Part shown: one piece after another, positions 19,311 through 28,711 of the stretch
How the letters are laid out: the number at the start of each line of letters is the position of its first letter
Position numbering within the stretch: the first letter of the stretch is position 1
From: Telluribacter roseus
Lineage (GTDB): Bacteria > Bacteroidota > Bacteroidia > Cytophagales > Spirosomataceae
Reading direction: 5' to 3'
Assembly: GCF_017355915.2 (NCBI RefSeq)
Contig: NZ_JAFEUV020000009.1
Coordinates: 186,001 to 250,000 of the forward strand
DNA: 64,000 bases
Program-made: the position numbers and the translations under genes
Notes under the pieces: model-generated
Database searches by the model: none
The model's input: only the letters and a program-made list of their open reading frames with translations
Told to the model about the DNA's origin: nothing

Positions 19311-19346
19311 AAACAAGAGGAAGCCTATATAGGCTTCCTCTTGTTT
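19311..19346. terminator. Perfect 36-nt palindromic terminator
   Basis: AAACAAGAGGAAGCCTAT and its exact reverse complement, A-rich on one side and T-rich on the other. It lies between the convergent topoisomerase IB and ferritin-like genes and can act in both directions. Confidence 0.85.
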
Positions 19347-19399
19347 CACTTAAAAAGTTAAGGGTGGTTTATTATTCGGAATAATCAATTATATCAGTA

Positions 19400-19906
19400 T
19401 TACATAGCCGCAACTCGCTTGAATCCGCCCATAGATGTAGTACCTCCCCAGGCCTGACGCGTACCTACCTCTTTGGCAAGTACCTCATACAGATCAGAGA
19501 GTCTGGCTATGTGCTCATGCATCATGCTGGCCTCTTCACTATCTTTGTCCAAAAACTTAAGAACTTTCTGGTAGCAGTGTATAGTCGAGTATTCGGCATC
19601 TTTCAGCAGTCTTGCCAAAAGAGTACGATCTTCTACTCTATCCAATGAAACAGCGTTGGTTTTGATGGGGTTTTCGCGTAGATCACAATCATTCAACATG
19701 CACTTGAAGTAATCGTAAACCCACTGAATTTCTTTCTGAAATAGTAAAGCACTAATGTGGCCTTGATTGCATACACGTCGCAGCGAACCTAGGTCCTCCT
19801 TCTTCATCGCCTCTACATATAAGGCCTCTCTCTTCTTATGCTCGTTCCAAAGCATTGCTGTGCATTGTACGAACTCTTTTAGGTGCGCTTTATCCATGAT
19901 GCTCAC
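19400..19906 (-). CDS. Putative ferritin-like four-helix-bundle protein (DUF2383-like)
   Basis: 168 residues, all-helical in appearance, no signal peptide. The spacing of acidic and histidine residues (NQGHISALLFQKEIQWVYDY near 48-67; DAEYSTIHCYQKVL near 105-118; MMHEHIARLSDLYEVL near 131-146) is reminiscent of the DUF2383/PA2169 four-helix-bundle proteins, and the end GTRQAWGG resembles their closing motif. A canonical di-iron EXXH pair is not convincing. No gene is cotranscribed. The gene itself is well supported by length and composition; the family is a weak match by eye. Confidence 0.5.
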   Translation of the reverse strand: MSIMDKAHLKEFVQCTAMLWNEHKKREALYVEAMKKEDLGSLRRVCNQGHISALLFQKEIQWVYDYFKCMLNDCDLRENPIKTNAVSLDRVEDRTLLARLLKDAEYSTIHCYQKVLKFLDKDSEEASMMHEHIARLSDLYEVLAKEVGTRQAWGGTTSMGGFKRVAAM

Positions 19907-20647
19907 TCACAAACTGTTGAAGGTTAAAAATGGAAGTAGATATATACTCAATAAGATTTTAAAATAACTATACCACATTGCTTCCTAGTGTAGCGTTTTT
20001 CAAATCTCTCCACCTTCTAAAGCTCTCATAGAGAGCATATGTGCATAAAAAATTTTTTATAAGATTTTCAGCCATGATCAACAGGAAGTGTAGAAGGTGT
20101 GGACAAAGCGCCCCTACCTCTACACACTTTCCCCAACCTGCGAAAAATAAGTGTGTATTATACAATTAATATTAGATATAGCTGATATACAATATGTTAT
20201 GTTTTGGCATTTTATTATCCTAAAAAAAACAGCATCTGTACTCTCTGAGGGAACTTTTTATAAAATGCCCAACTGGCGCCTCATATCTATTGTACAATAA
20301 CTCACAGGTAATCAAATAATAGTAAATCAATTATAGAGATGCCCAACAAATAATGATGCCAATAGGCTCTATATGTAACCAAACTCCCACCAGTAACTAC
20401 ACTCTTACACTATACGTAAGGCTACACCTGGCATAAGCTAGTAACTGGTCCAGCCGGTAGTGCTGATCTATTCAGGATGCATCCAGCCACGAGACTATCT
20501 GCTGATGCCACTACCCAAAGCCACTGCGGTCTGATCGATGGCATCTTTAAGATTTATGGTAAATTAAGTGGCAAGACTTCGGAGAGTAGTTGTAGTATTT
20601 TACCTGGCCGGACGAAGATCTATTTCTTACTTCACGATCTCGTATGG
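19907..20647. other. 741-bp gene-free AT-rich stretch
   Basis: No convincing coding region on either strand. Seen: a short hairpin GCTCTCATAGAGAGC near 20021-20035, an AATTTTTTATAA tract near 20051, and a single DnaA-box-like TGTGGACAA at 20098-20106. It would hold the regulatory region of the 19400-19906 gene (left end) and the 3' region of the PAS kinase gene (right end). An unrecognised small RNA is possible. Confidence 0.4.
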
Positions 20648-23458
20648 TTAAGCTTGTTGGTAGGGCAGTAGAATGGTAAATCTGGCACCGCTTCCGGGTT
20701 TACCTTCTGCGTGGAGAACACCATTATGGGTATCAACTACTTTTTTGCAGAGCGCCAGACCAATTCCATAGCCTCCGTACGAACTGCGATCATTGAGCCG
20801 CTGAAAGATTGTAAAGATCTTATTGGCGTATTCCTGGTCGAAGCCAATCCCGTTGTCCTGTACCAGTATCTCTACGTAGTCATGGTGTGGCGGCAGCTTG
20901 GGAAACTGCTCCCTCCTATCAGCGTCCAGATGCTGTGCCCTGATGGTGATCTCCGGCTGCACATCCTCATTCGTGAATTTCAGAGCATTGCCGATCAGGT
21001 TATAGAACAGCTGGTTCATCTGCAGGGCAATCGCCTCTATAGTTGGGAGTTCGTCCAGCCTGATGATGGCATTCTTCTGATTGACTAACAGTTCGTAATC
21101 AGTCAGCACATTTTGAACAACCGCATTTAGGTCTACTTTCTCAAACCGGGAGCGATTCCTGGAAAGACGGGAGTAGTCGAGCAGGCTACTGATCAGGCCC
21201 GACATTCGCTTGGCCGACTCATCCACTTTGTCGAGGTACGGGTGGATGTCGCTCTCCTGATCCAGCTTCCCGGCAGCCATGTTGTTGAAGACGCGTATCT
21301 TCCGTAGGGGCTCCTGCAGATCATGCGACGCCACGTAGGCAAACTGCTCCAGCTCATCATTTGATCGCTTCAGATCCTCCACCAACTTTTCCAGCTGGAG
21401 TTGTGTCTCCTTAATAGGGGTCACATCCGTAAATACATTGATCAGGCGATCTTCATCCATTTTTGCCACCGACAGCTCAAGCCACCGGCCGGTAGTTTCC
21501 AGATAGTACTGTGTTATAAAGGGTTCGCCTGTCTCAAGCGTACGCAACGCTTGCTGGAATAAGGGGCTTTCCAGGATGCCCGGTACATTCTCTGAAATGG
21601 TATTCTTCAGAGATAGCTCTAGGGGAATACCGGTATGAACTTCGGAGGTGGCATTAGCGACAATGGTTCGACCATCTATGATTTCGCCCTTTTCGTTACG
21701 GATCATCTCAGTGACCGTAATACCACTCGGTGAATGCTTCAGAATGTTGTCCAGCAGGTTCTTCTGCTTCTCGATCTGGATGGCTGCTTTTCGCTGAGGA
21801 GATATGTTAGCAAACGTAACTACGATACCTTTTTCATCCCGCTTAACCGCCGAAATATCAAACCAGGAGTTCAGGTTCTGATTTACCGAGTAAAACTCCT
21901 TCCTATCCGACTGACCGGTTGTATATACCTGCTTGTACAGGTCGAAGATTCCGTTGTGCCGGGAGTTGGGAAAATAGAGGAGATAGCTTTTGCCTATAAT
22001 GGACTCATCCAGACCAATGGTCGTGGAAAATGCTTTATTGATCTTCATGATGCGCAGGTCAACCATCTCACCACTGTCATCCAGAATAGCATCCAATGCA
22101 AATACGGCGTTGAAGGAAGCATCCAGTATACTATTGGCAAAAGCCGACTGCTCCTGTAGAGACTGCTGGGAATTTTTGAGCTCAGTGATATCGGTCAGCA
22201 TACCCAAAAAACCATCATCCAGCTTAACGATAGAAAGGGTCAGCCAGCGGGCAGTACGCTCAATGTACTGCTCCCGCTCCACCGCCACTCCTGTCTCTAC
22301 CACATCGACATAGCGCTGAAACTGATCCAGCGAATTAACGCCTTCCAGAATCTTTCGGAAGCTGTACTCTCTGCGCTCCTCATCTGTATAGCCAGTGAGC
22401 TCATTACTGCGCACGTTATAATGCAGCACCTGGAAGTCGATAATGGACCCGCTCTCATCACGTATAGCGGTGTAGACGACTATGCCAGTAGGCGAATGAT
22501 CTACGATGGATCGTACGAGATGATTAGTGCTATGTACTCGTTGTTCGGCCTCCTGTATTTGCTGCTCCAGTACTTCCTCGGTCCTCTTCTGCTCCTGAAT
22601 ATCGGTCGAGGCTCCGTACCACTTCAGGATATCACCATTACTGTCCTTCATAGGTACACCTCTGGCCAGAAACCACCGAAAAGTACCATCGTATCGTTTA
22701 AGGCGGTATTCTACTTCATAGGCACTGCCAGTCTCTCTGGCCATCTGCCATGCCTTCTGTACTTTCTCATAATCTTCCGGATGTATGGCATGCATCCAGT
22801 TGCTTCTGAGCTGCTCATGGCTCACCCCCGTATAGTCCGAAAGGATCTTGTTGAAATAGGTAGGCTCGCCCTCAACATCCCTGGCCCAGATCAACTGGGG
22901 GATATTGTTGGTTACGAATTCAAGTTCTTTTTGAATAATGATGTGATTCAAACTGGTGAGCCTTTGCTCTATCTCGTGCATGACCATATGGGCAAAGCGC
23001 ACCAGTAAGTGCTTGTCCAACTCGGAGAATGCTCTGGGCCGGGTGTCGACTATACAGGCCGTACCTATCTGATATCCACTCTTTGTTATCAGAGGCGCCC
23101 CTGCGTAAAATCTGATGCCACCCTCAGCGGCTACATACGGATTATCTTCAAAGCAAACCTCTCCGGAAGCATCTTCAATAATCAGGGGCTCTGTACCCAG
23201 TATAGTCAGTGAGCACAGACTGTCCTTTCGGTCTACCCGGTCCCTGCCGAAAGGCCCTACCTGCGACTTGTAGTACACATAGTCTTTATCGACCAGTGAT
23301 ATAAAGGCCATAGGTGCCCTATACACCTGGGCCATCATGTGGGTAATGTTATCAAATGCTTCCTCTACTGGGGTATATAAGATTTGGTACTTATATAAGG
23401 CTTCCAGTCTTTCTGCGTCATTCGGGGGTATAATATCTCGTAGTAAAGCTTCAAACAT
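20648..23458 (-). CDS. GAF/multi-PAS soluble sensor histidine kinase
   Basis: 936 residues without membrane segments. Order: a GAF domain at about 30-165, then four PAS/PAC-like repeats at about 175-290, 312-430, 436-560 and 567-685, a coiled segment, HisKA with phospho-accepting His712 in VASHDLQEPLRKI, and HATPase_c with the N-box FYNLIGNALKFT and QDNGIGFD. The first PAS (WARDVEGEPTYFNKIL, RWFLARGVPM) is the most canonical; later ones share the phrase GRWLELSVAKMD/ARWLTLSIVKLD, which points to internal duplication. It is an orphan kinase, with no receiver domain or adjacent regulator. The signal is unknown. No clear terminator is seen after it. Confidence 0.92.
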   Translation of the reverse strand: MFEALLRDIIPPNDAERLEALYKYQILYTPVEEAFDNITHMMAQVYRAPMAFISLVDKDYVYYKSQVGPFGRDRVDRKDSLCSLTILGTEPLIIEDASGEVCFEDNPYVAAEGGIRFYAGAPLITKSGYQIGTACIVDTRPRAFSELDKHLLVRFAHMVMHEIEQRLTSLNHIIIQKELEFVTNNIPQLIWARDVEGEPTYFNKILSDYTGVSHEQLRSNWMHAIHPEDYEKVQKAWQMARETGSAYEVEYRLKRYDGTFRWFLARGVPMKDSNGDILKWYGASTDIQEQKRTEEVLEQQIQEAEQRVHSTNHLVRSIVDHSPTGIVVYTAIRDESGSIIDFQVLHYNVRSNELTGYTDEERREYSFRKILEGVNSLDQFQRYVDVVETGVAVEREQYIERTARWLTLSIVKLDDGFLGMLTDITELKNSQQSLQEQSAFANSILDASFNAVFALDAILDDSGEMVDLRIMKINKAFSTTIGLDESIIGKSYLLYFPNSRHNGIFDLYKQVYTTGQSDRKEFYSVNQNLNSWFDISAVKRDEKGIVVTFANISPQRKAAIQIEKQKNLLDNILKHSPSGITVTEMIRNEKGEIIDGRTIVANATSEVHTGIPLELSLKNTISENVPGILESPLFQQALRTLETGEPFITQYYLETTGRWLELSVAKMDEDRLINVFTDVTPIKETQLQLEKLVEDLKRSNDELEQFAYVASHDLQEPLRKIRVFNNMAAGKLDQESDIHPYLDKVDESAKRMSGLISSLLDYSRLSRNRSRFEKVDLNAVVQNVLTDYELLVNQKNAIIRLDELPTIEAIALQMNQLFYNLIGNALKFTNEDVQPEITIRAQHLDADRREQFPKLPPHHDYVEILVQDNGIGFDQEYANKIFTIFQRLNDRSSYGGYGIGLALCKKVVDTHNGVLHAEGKPGSGARFTILLPYQQA

Positions 23459-23676
23459 TACCAGACAAGGTTACTTTCATAAGTTATAGTCGGGGGACGA
23501 TGCAACGTAGCAACTAAACCAGCCAACCCTGTTTTTGTTTTGGTCAGAAAAGCTTCCGGGCAGGTACCCGGAAGGTACTATTTCCTGTCCCTGCTCTTAC
23601 CTGTCAGTATATTAATCTTCCCTTTTGAAACCGTTACTGAGTGTATAGTCTGGCTATGTACTATTAGACATAAAAA

Positions 23677-23702
23677 AAGCCTGACTTTGAACAGCCAGGC
23701 TT
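23677..23702 (-). terminator. Terminator of the 81-residue orphan gene
   Basis: AAGCCTG/CAGGCTT stem with an A-run (minus-strand U-tract) on the far side, 28 bp downstream of the stop codon at 23730. Confidence 0.65.
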
Positions 23703-23729
23703 ATATAATCACAGAGGAGGGTACGTATG

Positions 23730-23975
23730 TTATGCCCGCTGATGTACAGGTACAATAGGCAGGTCGAGTAATCGCGCTACTTCTAACTCAGCTTTCTCAA
23801 AGTCAACAGCCTCACAGGGCTCGCAGTGTAAAGCCTCAATCAAAGCGACATTGAATTTGGTCCGCTCGATCGAAGGATTGAATTCATACAGGCAGACGAT
23901 CTTTACATGATCACCCTCCCGTTTGAAATACTGTCCTCCACCCTGACTGCGGAAGAAATCTTTATTCTCTTTCAT
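23730..23975 (-). CDS. Small hypothetical protein
   Basis: 81 residues, soluble. A charged start (MKENKDFFRSQGGGQYFKR) is followed by a likely beta-strand KIVCLYEFNP and an acidic helix AVDFEKAELEVARLLDLP. It has a CEPC pair near residues 52-55 but no other metal-binding residues nearby. It has its own terminator, and a 105-bp gap separates it from the upstream gene on the same strand, so the two may be cotranscribed. I do not recognise the family. Confidence 0.55.
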   Translation of the reverse strand: MKENKDFFRSQGGGQYFKREGDHVKIVCLYEFNPSIERTKFNVALIEALHCEPCEAVDFEKAELEVARLLDLPIVPVHQRA

Positions 23976-24080
23976 CTTGTATCTCTATTTCAACTTTATA
24001 AAACAAAACGCTATTAAACAACTATAAAATATCTATGCCTGATACCTTAACTCGCTGACTACCAACCCTCACTCTCACAA

Positions 24081-25103
24081 TTAACTAGCCATTCGGTACG
24101 GCATTTCCATGGGCTTGACTTCGACCAGCAGAGGTTTTATAGCCTCCTCATACCGCTTCTGTACAAACCCTTTTCTCAGATAGCCGGGTAGTTTCTCTAT
24201 GAACTGCTCGTACTGCTGCTTACCCAATGCCCTGGCTACGTAAGCCTCGTGGATAGTATTTATGTACTGTACAGTTTCGAGCAGGCAGTGATGAAACAAC
24301 CTGAAATCTATGTCGGCCTCTACAAATCGCTCTATCTCACGGTGTGTAGCCGATATCTTCAATCGTGAGAACAGATCAAAAAACGTAGTCGGACCTAGTT
24401 TATAAGCTACCGCCTCCCAGTGCTTCTTACTGAACTTCTTCAGTATCTCACCAGTGCTGGTGTTACGTTGCGCCGTTTCCGGATCGGCCTGCTGGCGTCG
24501 CCGCAACGCCTGTGCCTGCATGGTACGGGTAGTGCGCAGAAACTGCCCTACCTGGGCCTGCGACTCCTTAGGACTATCCACCAGCTGCAGGTTAGGCGTC
24601 CGGAAGCCCTCAGGCAGTGCCCGCAGACTAAAATGACCGGGAGCACCAAAGGCAGCAAAGCTAACCGGATGAGTATACCAGCCTTCCGTCACCAGACGTC
24701 CCAGGCGTAGCCTTACTATATTCTCACTTGTCGCTATACCTCCCTGAACCGCCAGGAATGCTTTGGCTCCAAACAACAGGCAGTAATAAGCCTGGGGAAA
24801 GGTCCAGTGCAGAGCGTTCCGGAGGTAGGATTCGTCGCCGTTGGCGGCCGTAGCACGCAAGGCATATTCAGTGTTCCAGCATTGGATAAGCATCTTTTCA
24901 GCATGCTCAATCCGCTCTTGTGTTAACGTGGGAGCGAATGACTGAAACAGGGGCAACTCTGCCAGCGAATAGTTGTCGCGCAGGTGCAGGATGTGCCTCT
25001 GAATTCCGAAGAAATGGTTAAGAAAGACCTGTGCCGGAATAGACCTCCGCCACTGCTCCTGCTCTTCCCACTTCACTTTCTCATTTGCTTCTTCCATTGC
25101 CAT
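24081..25103 (-). CDS. Hypothetical soluble helical protein
   Basis: 340 residues, mostly predicted alpha-helix, no signal peptide and no membrane segments. Features visible: RNALHWTFPQAYYCLLFGAK near 104-123, vaguely HEPN-like in its helix pattern but lacking the RX4-6H motif; a basic segment TMQAQALRRRQQAD near 195-208; and a histidine-rich helix FRLFHHCLLETVQYINTIHE near 268-287. It lies between ruvB and the 81-residue orphan gene, all on the minus strand. I do not recognise the family and can give no function. Confidence 0.6.
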   Translation of the reverse strand: MAMEEANEKVKWEEQEQWRRSIPAQVFLNHFFGIQRHILHLRDNYSLAELPLFQSFAPTLTQERIEHAEKMLIQCWNTEYALRATAANGDESYLRNALHWTFPQAYYCLLFGAKAFLAVQGGIATSENIVRLRLGRLVTEGWYTHPVSFAAFGAPGHFSLRALPEGFRTPNLQLVDSPKESQAQVGQFLRTTRTMQAQALRRRQQADPETAQRNTSTGEILKKFSKKHWEAVAYKLGPTTFFDLFSRLKISATHREIERFVEADIDFRLFHHCLLETVQYINTIHEAYVARALGKQQYEQFIEKLPGYLRKGFVQKRYEEAIKPLLVEVKPMEMPYRMAS

Positions 25104-25247
25104 TGTATTTCAGTAATAATATAACACTACAATAACTATAAAAATTCCATATTACAGACTACACCTTATAAGTAATAAGCTGTTTTACAAAAACCTAAGT
25201 CACTGTCTCTTATTAAGTTGCAGTCTGTAATCAGCCGTGTACTGCTA

Positions 25248-26276
25248 CTAAGCCGCCTGATTGAACATAAAGCGATCGGGCAGGTTGAGTCCCAGGTGCA
25301 GGTAAGCCTTTTCGGTTACCTCACGGCCACGAGGAGTACGCTTAATGAATCCCTCCTGAATCAGGTAAGGCTCATATACTTCCTCGATCGTTTCGGCTTC
25401 ATCTCCAATAGCCGTGGCGATAGTACTTAATCCGACAGGCCCACCCTTGAACTTATCAATGATAGCCATCAGGATACGATTATCCATATCGTCCAGCCCT
25501 CCCTGATCTACCTCCAGAGCCACCAGCGTGCGCTTCACGATTTCCAGCGTAATGGTACCATCACCCAGTACCTGCGCAAAATCGCGCGTGCGGCGTAGCA
25601 GGTTGTTAGCAATACGCGGGGTACCCCTGCTTCGGCTGGCCAGTTCAAAGGCTCCTGCGTCATCAATGGGGCTCCCAAGAAGTGTTGCCGAACGGCTTAT
25701 GATAGAAGCCAGTAATTCAGGCGAGTAATACTCCAGACGGGCATTGATACCAAAACGAGCACGCAACGGTGCAGTAAGCAAGCCGGCCCGGGTAGTAGCA
25801 CCAATCAATGTAAACGGACTCAATCCAATCTGTACTGTGCGGGCATTAGGACCTGTATCCAGTACAATATCGATCTTGAAGTCTTCCATAGCCGAGTAGA
25901 GGTACTCTTCTACCACGGGATTGAGCCGGTGAATCTCATCTATAAAAAGTACATCGCCCGGCTGCAGGTTGGTCAGGATACCAGCCAGCTCACTAGGCTT
26001 ATCCAGTACAGGGCCGGTGGTGGTCTTGATGCCTGCTCCCATCTCATTAGCCAAGATGTGGGAGAGCGTAGTTTTGCCCAGACCGGGAGGTCCGTACAGT
26101 AGTACATGATCCAGGGGCTCCTCACGCTGACGGGCCGCCTGCACAAATACCTTCAGGTTTTCTACTACTTTTTCCTGTCCGGTAAAGTCATCGAACGAAA
26201 GTGGCCTCAGCGCCCTTTCCAGTTCTACTTCACCATTCGAAACAGGCTTTTTTTGCCTCACTATACTACTGCTCAT
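25248..26276 (-). CDS. ruvB: Holliday junction branch migration helicase RuvB
   Basis: 342 residues, the normal length. RuvB hexamers drive branch migration with RuvA. The N-terminal [12 protein letters not shown], Walker [11 protein letters not shown] near 65-74, Walker [10 protein letters not shown] near 110-118, sensor 1 IGATTRAG near 158-165 and the C-terminal winged helix ending [15 protein letters not shown] are all present. On the minus strand upstream TATATTTG (complement of 26306-26313) matches a -7 box, without a good -33 TTG. ruvA and ruvC are not in the window, as is usual in this phylum. Confidence 0.97.
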   Translation of the reverse strand: MSSSIVRQKKPVSNGEVELERALRPLSFDDFTGQEKVVENLKVFVQAARQREEPLDHVLLYGPPGLGKTTLSHILANEMGAGIKTTTGPVLDKPSELAGILTNLQPGDVLFIDEIHRLNPVVEEYLYSAMEDFKIDIVLDTGPNARTVQIGLSPFTLIGATTRAGLLTAPLRARFGINARLEYYSPELLASIISRSATLLGSPIDDAGAFELASRSRGTPRIANNLLRRTRDFAQVLGDGTITLEIVKRTLVALEVDQGGLDDMDNRILMAIIDKFKGGPVGLSTIATAIGDEAETIEEVYEPYLIQEGFIKRTPRGREVTEKAYLHLGLNLPDRFMFNQAA

Positions 26277-26398
26277 AGGACTATAACAGGTTGTTTATCT
26301 ATAGTCAAATATACTAATTTTATGTTTAAGTTTTATCATACATGAGCTATAATATGATAAAATATTGCGCTATATTTACCATATAAAACAAGGTCAAT

Positions 26399-26590
26399 AT
26401 GAAAGGAAAACAAGCCGCACAACTAGTCATCAAGCAGGAGGTAGCTAACCTTGGTTATATAACCTCTAACTGCATCAGGATCAAGGAAGAGTGCAAAATG
26501 AACCGGTCAGAATTTGAAACAGCTGTAAGAGCAGGGCTATCGCTCTATGATCAGAGAGCCCTGGTACAGAACCGCCGACGCGCTGCCTGA
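26399..26590 (+). CDS. Small basic hypothetical protein
   Basis: 63 residues, ATG at 26399, preceded by TATATTTA that resembles a -7 box with one mismatch. The protein is basic with two helical segments (KQAAQLVIKQEVANLG; MNRSEFETAVRAGLSL) and ends in QNRRRAA, so nucleic-acid binding is possible. The gene diverges from ruvB and precedes the M23 peptidase gene by 112 bp. Too short for a family call by eye; coding status is moderately supported by codon use and position. Confidence 0.45.
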   Translation: MKGKQAAQLVIKQEVANLGYITSNCIRIKEECKMNRSEFETAVRAGLSLYDQRALVQNRRRAA

Positions 26591-26702
26591 TCGCTACTGT
26601 ACGGGCATTCAGACAGATCCATGTAGTATACATCAGGCCATTAGGTAGGTACTGGCATAGATTTGTATTCTACTAGTACAGTACTAATTGACTGTGAACT
26701 AC

Positions 26703-28043
26703 ATGAAATGCTTCATACATAGATTTTTAATACTATTCCTGGTGGGGAGTATGACTTCCTGTAACATCCGGATTCCGCCCATTACCCAATGGTTTCCGAC
26801 TACTCCCAGGGAGATTTACGAGCGTGACCTGCGGCGTCAGAAACTGGACCGTACTCCCGCCGGTAGAGCCTGGCTGAGACAGGGCGAAGCAGTTCTGTCG
26901 GACTCTCTGCTGGTGGGTATCCCATACCGGGAAAAGAATTACTTTGCAGATTCGATTACTGCCCATTCCTACCGATTCACACTACCCGCTGGCCGTCGGC
27001 TGAGAGTATCGACTGATCCTATTGGCAATGATAGTACCTTACGCCTTTTTGCTGACTTGTTTCGGATAACTGAGACCGGCACTACGGAGCGGGTAGCTTA
27101 TATGGCTAAGGATGATTCTGTTATTAGCTATGGAGGAAGCAAAGATGAATCACTGCTGCTACGCCTCCAGACCGGGCTTCACAATAAAGCTACCATTACA
27201 CTTGATCTTACCACCGAACCGGTACTAGGATTTCCGGTAGCTGGCCGTGGACGTGCTGACATTATCAGCTACTGGGGAGCCGACCGTGATGCGGGCAGGC
27301 GTCGGCACGAAGGCATTGACATCAGAGCTCCCCGAGGTACTCCGGTAGTAGCGGCTGCCGACGGATTTGTATCCAATGTAGGTACTAATAATCTGGGAGG
27401 TAAGGTAGTGTCAGTATCTGTTACAGGATTGAGCGTGTCGTTGTACTACGCCCACCTGGATACGCAACTGGTATCCATAGGGCAGCGGGTAAAGCAGGGG
27501 GATACACTAGGTACTGTGGGCAATACCGGTAACGCCATCACTACAGCACCTCACCTGCACTTCGGGATTTACGGAGGCTGGTCGGGAGCTCGTAACCCAC
27601 TCCCCTACGTAGATGACCGCCCGGAGAGGTTGCCCAAGCTGGCTACCTCCCGCTGGATAGGTGATACAGCCCGACTTGCGCAGAAGGCTACGGTATTTCG
27701 TACGTCAGATCTGAAGGAAAGGGTGGCCAGTCTGGATCGGCATTCAGTAGTATGGGTTACGGGTCAGACGGCCAGGGGTTACCGGGTACTGCTACCGGAT
27801 GGTACCCATGGCTATATAGGTACTACTACATTACAGCCTATTGAGGGGCAGATCACCCGTAGAAAGCTAAATACCCCACTACCGCTGGTGGCTCAGCCCG
27901 TAGATGGAGCCGGAACGGTCCGATCACTTACGGGAAATGAGACAGTAGAGGTACTGGGGTACTACGAAAATTTTCAGCTGGTAAGGACTGAAGATGGCGC
28001 TACGGGCTGGCTCCCGGAAGAGCAGCCCGCCAGTGGTCGATAG
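26703..28043 (+). CDS. M23 family metallopeptidase lipoprotein with SH3-like domains
   Basis: 446 residues from ATG 26703 (an open frame from TTG 26688 adds five residues, less likely). The signal MKCFIHRFLILFLVG leads to a lipobox-like SMTSC. The catalytic LytM/M23 domain contains HEGIDIRAPRGTP (the H-x3-D zinc motif) and APHLHFGIYG (HxH), giving a full zinc site. Two SH3b-like segments follow (ATVFRTSDLKERVASLD; AQPVDGAGTVRSLTGNE). Such enzymes cut or bind peptidoglycan cross-links in the periplasm. It is convergent with the PIN-like gene, only 5 bp apart, without a visible terminator. Confidence 0.9.
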   Translation: MKCFIHRFLILFLVGSMTSCNIRIPPITQWFPTTPREIYERDLRRQKLDRTPAGRAWLRQGEAVLSDSLLVGIPYREKNYFADSITAHSYRFTLPAGRRLRVSTDPIGNDSTLRLFADLFRITETGTTERVAYMAKDDSVISYGGSKDESLLLRLQTGLHNKATITLDLTTEPVLGFPVAGRGRADIISYWGADRDAGRRRHEGIDIRAPRGTPVVAAADGFVSNVGTNNLGGKVVSVSVTGLSVSLYYAHLDTQLVSIGQRVKQGDTLGTVGNTGNAITTAPHLHFGIYGGWSGARNPLPYVDDRPERLPKLATSRWIGDTARLAQKATVFRTSDLKERVASLDRHSVVWVTGQTARGYRVLLPDGTHGYIGTTTLQPIEGQITRRKLNTPLPLVAQPVDGAGTVRSLTGNETVEVLGYYENFQLVRTEDGATGWLPEEQPASGR

Positions 28044-28048
28044 TTATA

Positions 28049-28711
28049 TTACCACAGTACTTTCAGACCAGCCTTTTTATAAGCTCCAAAGTTCAGGTCA
28101 GGAGTCAGCAACGGGATCTCCAGAGATACTGCATGGGCTACCAGCCAGCGATTGTATATGTTCTCACTACTGAGCAGCTGGTTGGCTGGCCCTGACTTGG
28201 AATCAGCCGCTACTTCGATAGTCTGATTAGTAGCCTGAATACGAGTAAACTCATTCATGGCCTGCGGATTCATCTCAGCGGTAGTTAAACCGAAGCTCTT
28301 GCTCATCCGGGTCACAAAGGCACCAAAGTCAGCGCGTAGCATGTATTGCCCTTCACGGACTTTCTCGGCCCACTCCCACCAGGTAGCCATACTTACAACG
28401 CACTCAGTATCGGCATCATTCAGGATCAGCAGGGCGTTATGTGAGAGGCGGGATGGATCCCGCACCAGGTAGTCAAGCGTAGGCGTATCTACCAGTACAC
28501 GGGTAGGCAGTTTACGCAGGTCGGCAATGGTTTTGTCAGCGTGATAGCGCTCAGAAAAGTCGGTCCCCCATACGTCCGGACTTACGTATACGACATTCTG
28601 TTTGATCCACTTCTGCCAGGCTACTTCTTTTCTGGCATCTGTTTTCTCTGCTTCTTTTTTAAGCGGCTTGGCCGGTGTTGTTGGTAGTACTGCGAGTTTC
28701 TGCTGCTTCAT
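28049..28711 (-). CDS. PIN-domain protein with degenerate active site
   Basis: 220 residues: a basic, charged extension of about 65 residues, then a VapC-like PIN fold. Landmarks follow the Sll0205-type toxin pattern: RVLVDTPTLDYLV (Asp75), VVSMATWWEWAEKVREGQY (Glu113), NIYNRWLVAHAV (184-195) and IPLLTPDLNFGAY (Asp205), ending KVLW. In the third block the usual DPFDR reads NIYNR, so the acidic residues there are Asn184 and Asn187. The nuclease may be inactive or altered. The start overlaps the upstream gene by 53 bp, so translation is probably coupled. The partner gene is not a recognisable antitoxin. Family by eye: fairly sure; activity: unknown. Confidence 0.65.
   Translation of the reverse strand: MKQQKLAVLPTTPAKPLKKEAEKTDARKEVAWQKWIKQNVVYVSPDVWGTDFSERYHADKTIADLRKLPTRVLVDTPTLDYLVRDPSRLSHNALLILNDADTECVVSMATWWEWAEKVREGQYMLRADFGAFVTRMSKSFGLTTAEMNPQAMNEFTRIQATNQTIEVAADSKSGPANQLLSSENIYNRWLVAHAVSLEIPLLTPDLNFGAYKKAGLKVLW

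Noticed and set aside
19968-20165. 65-residue minus-strand ORF in the same spacer
   Set aside because: Cysteine-rich, no start context, atypical codon use; more likely chance.
20477-20671. 64-residue ORF in the spacer before the PAS kinase gene
   Set aside because: No promoter, overlaps the 3' end of the kinase gene and has no coding-like composition.
23540-23758. 72-residue plus-strand ORF before the 81-residue gene
   Set aside because: Crosses the terminator of the minus-strand gene and overlaps its 3' end.
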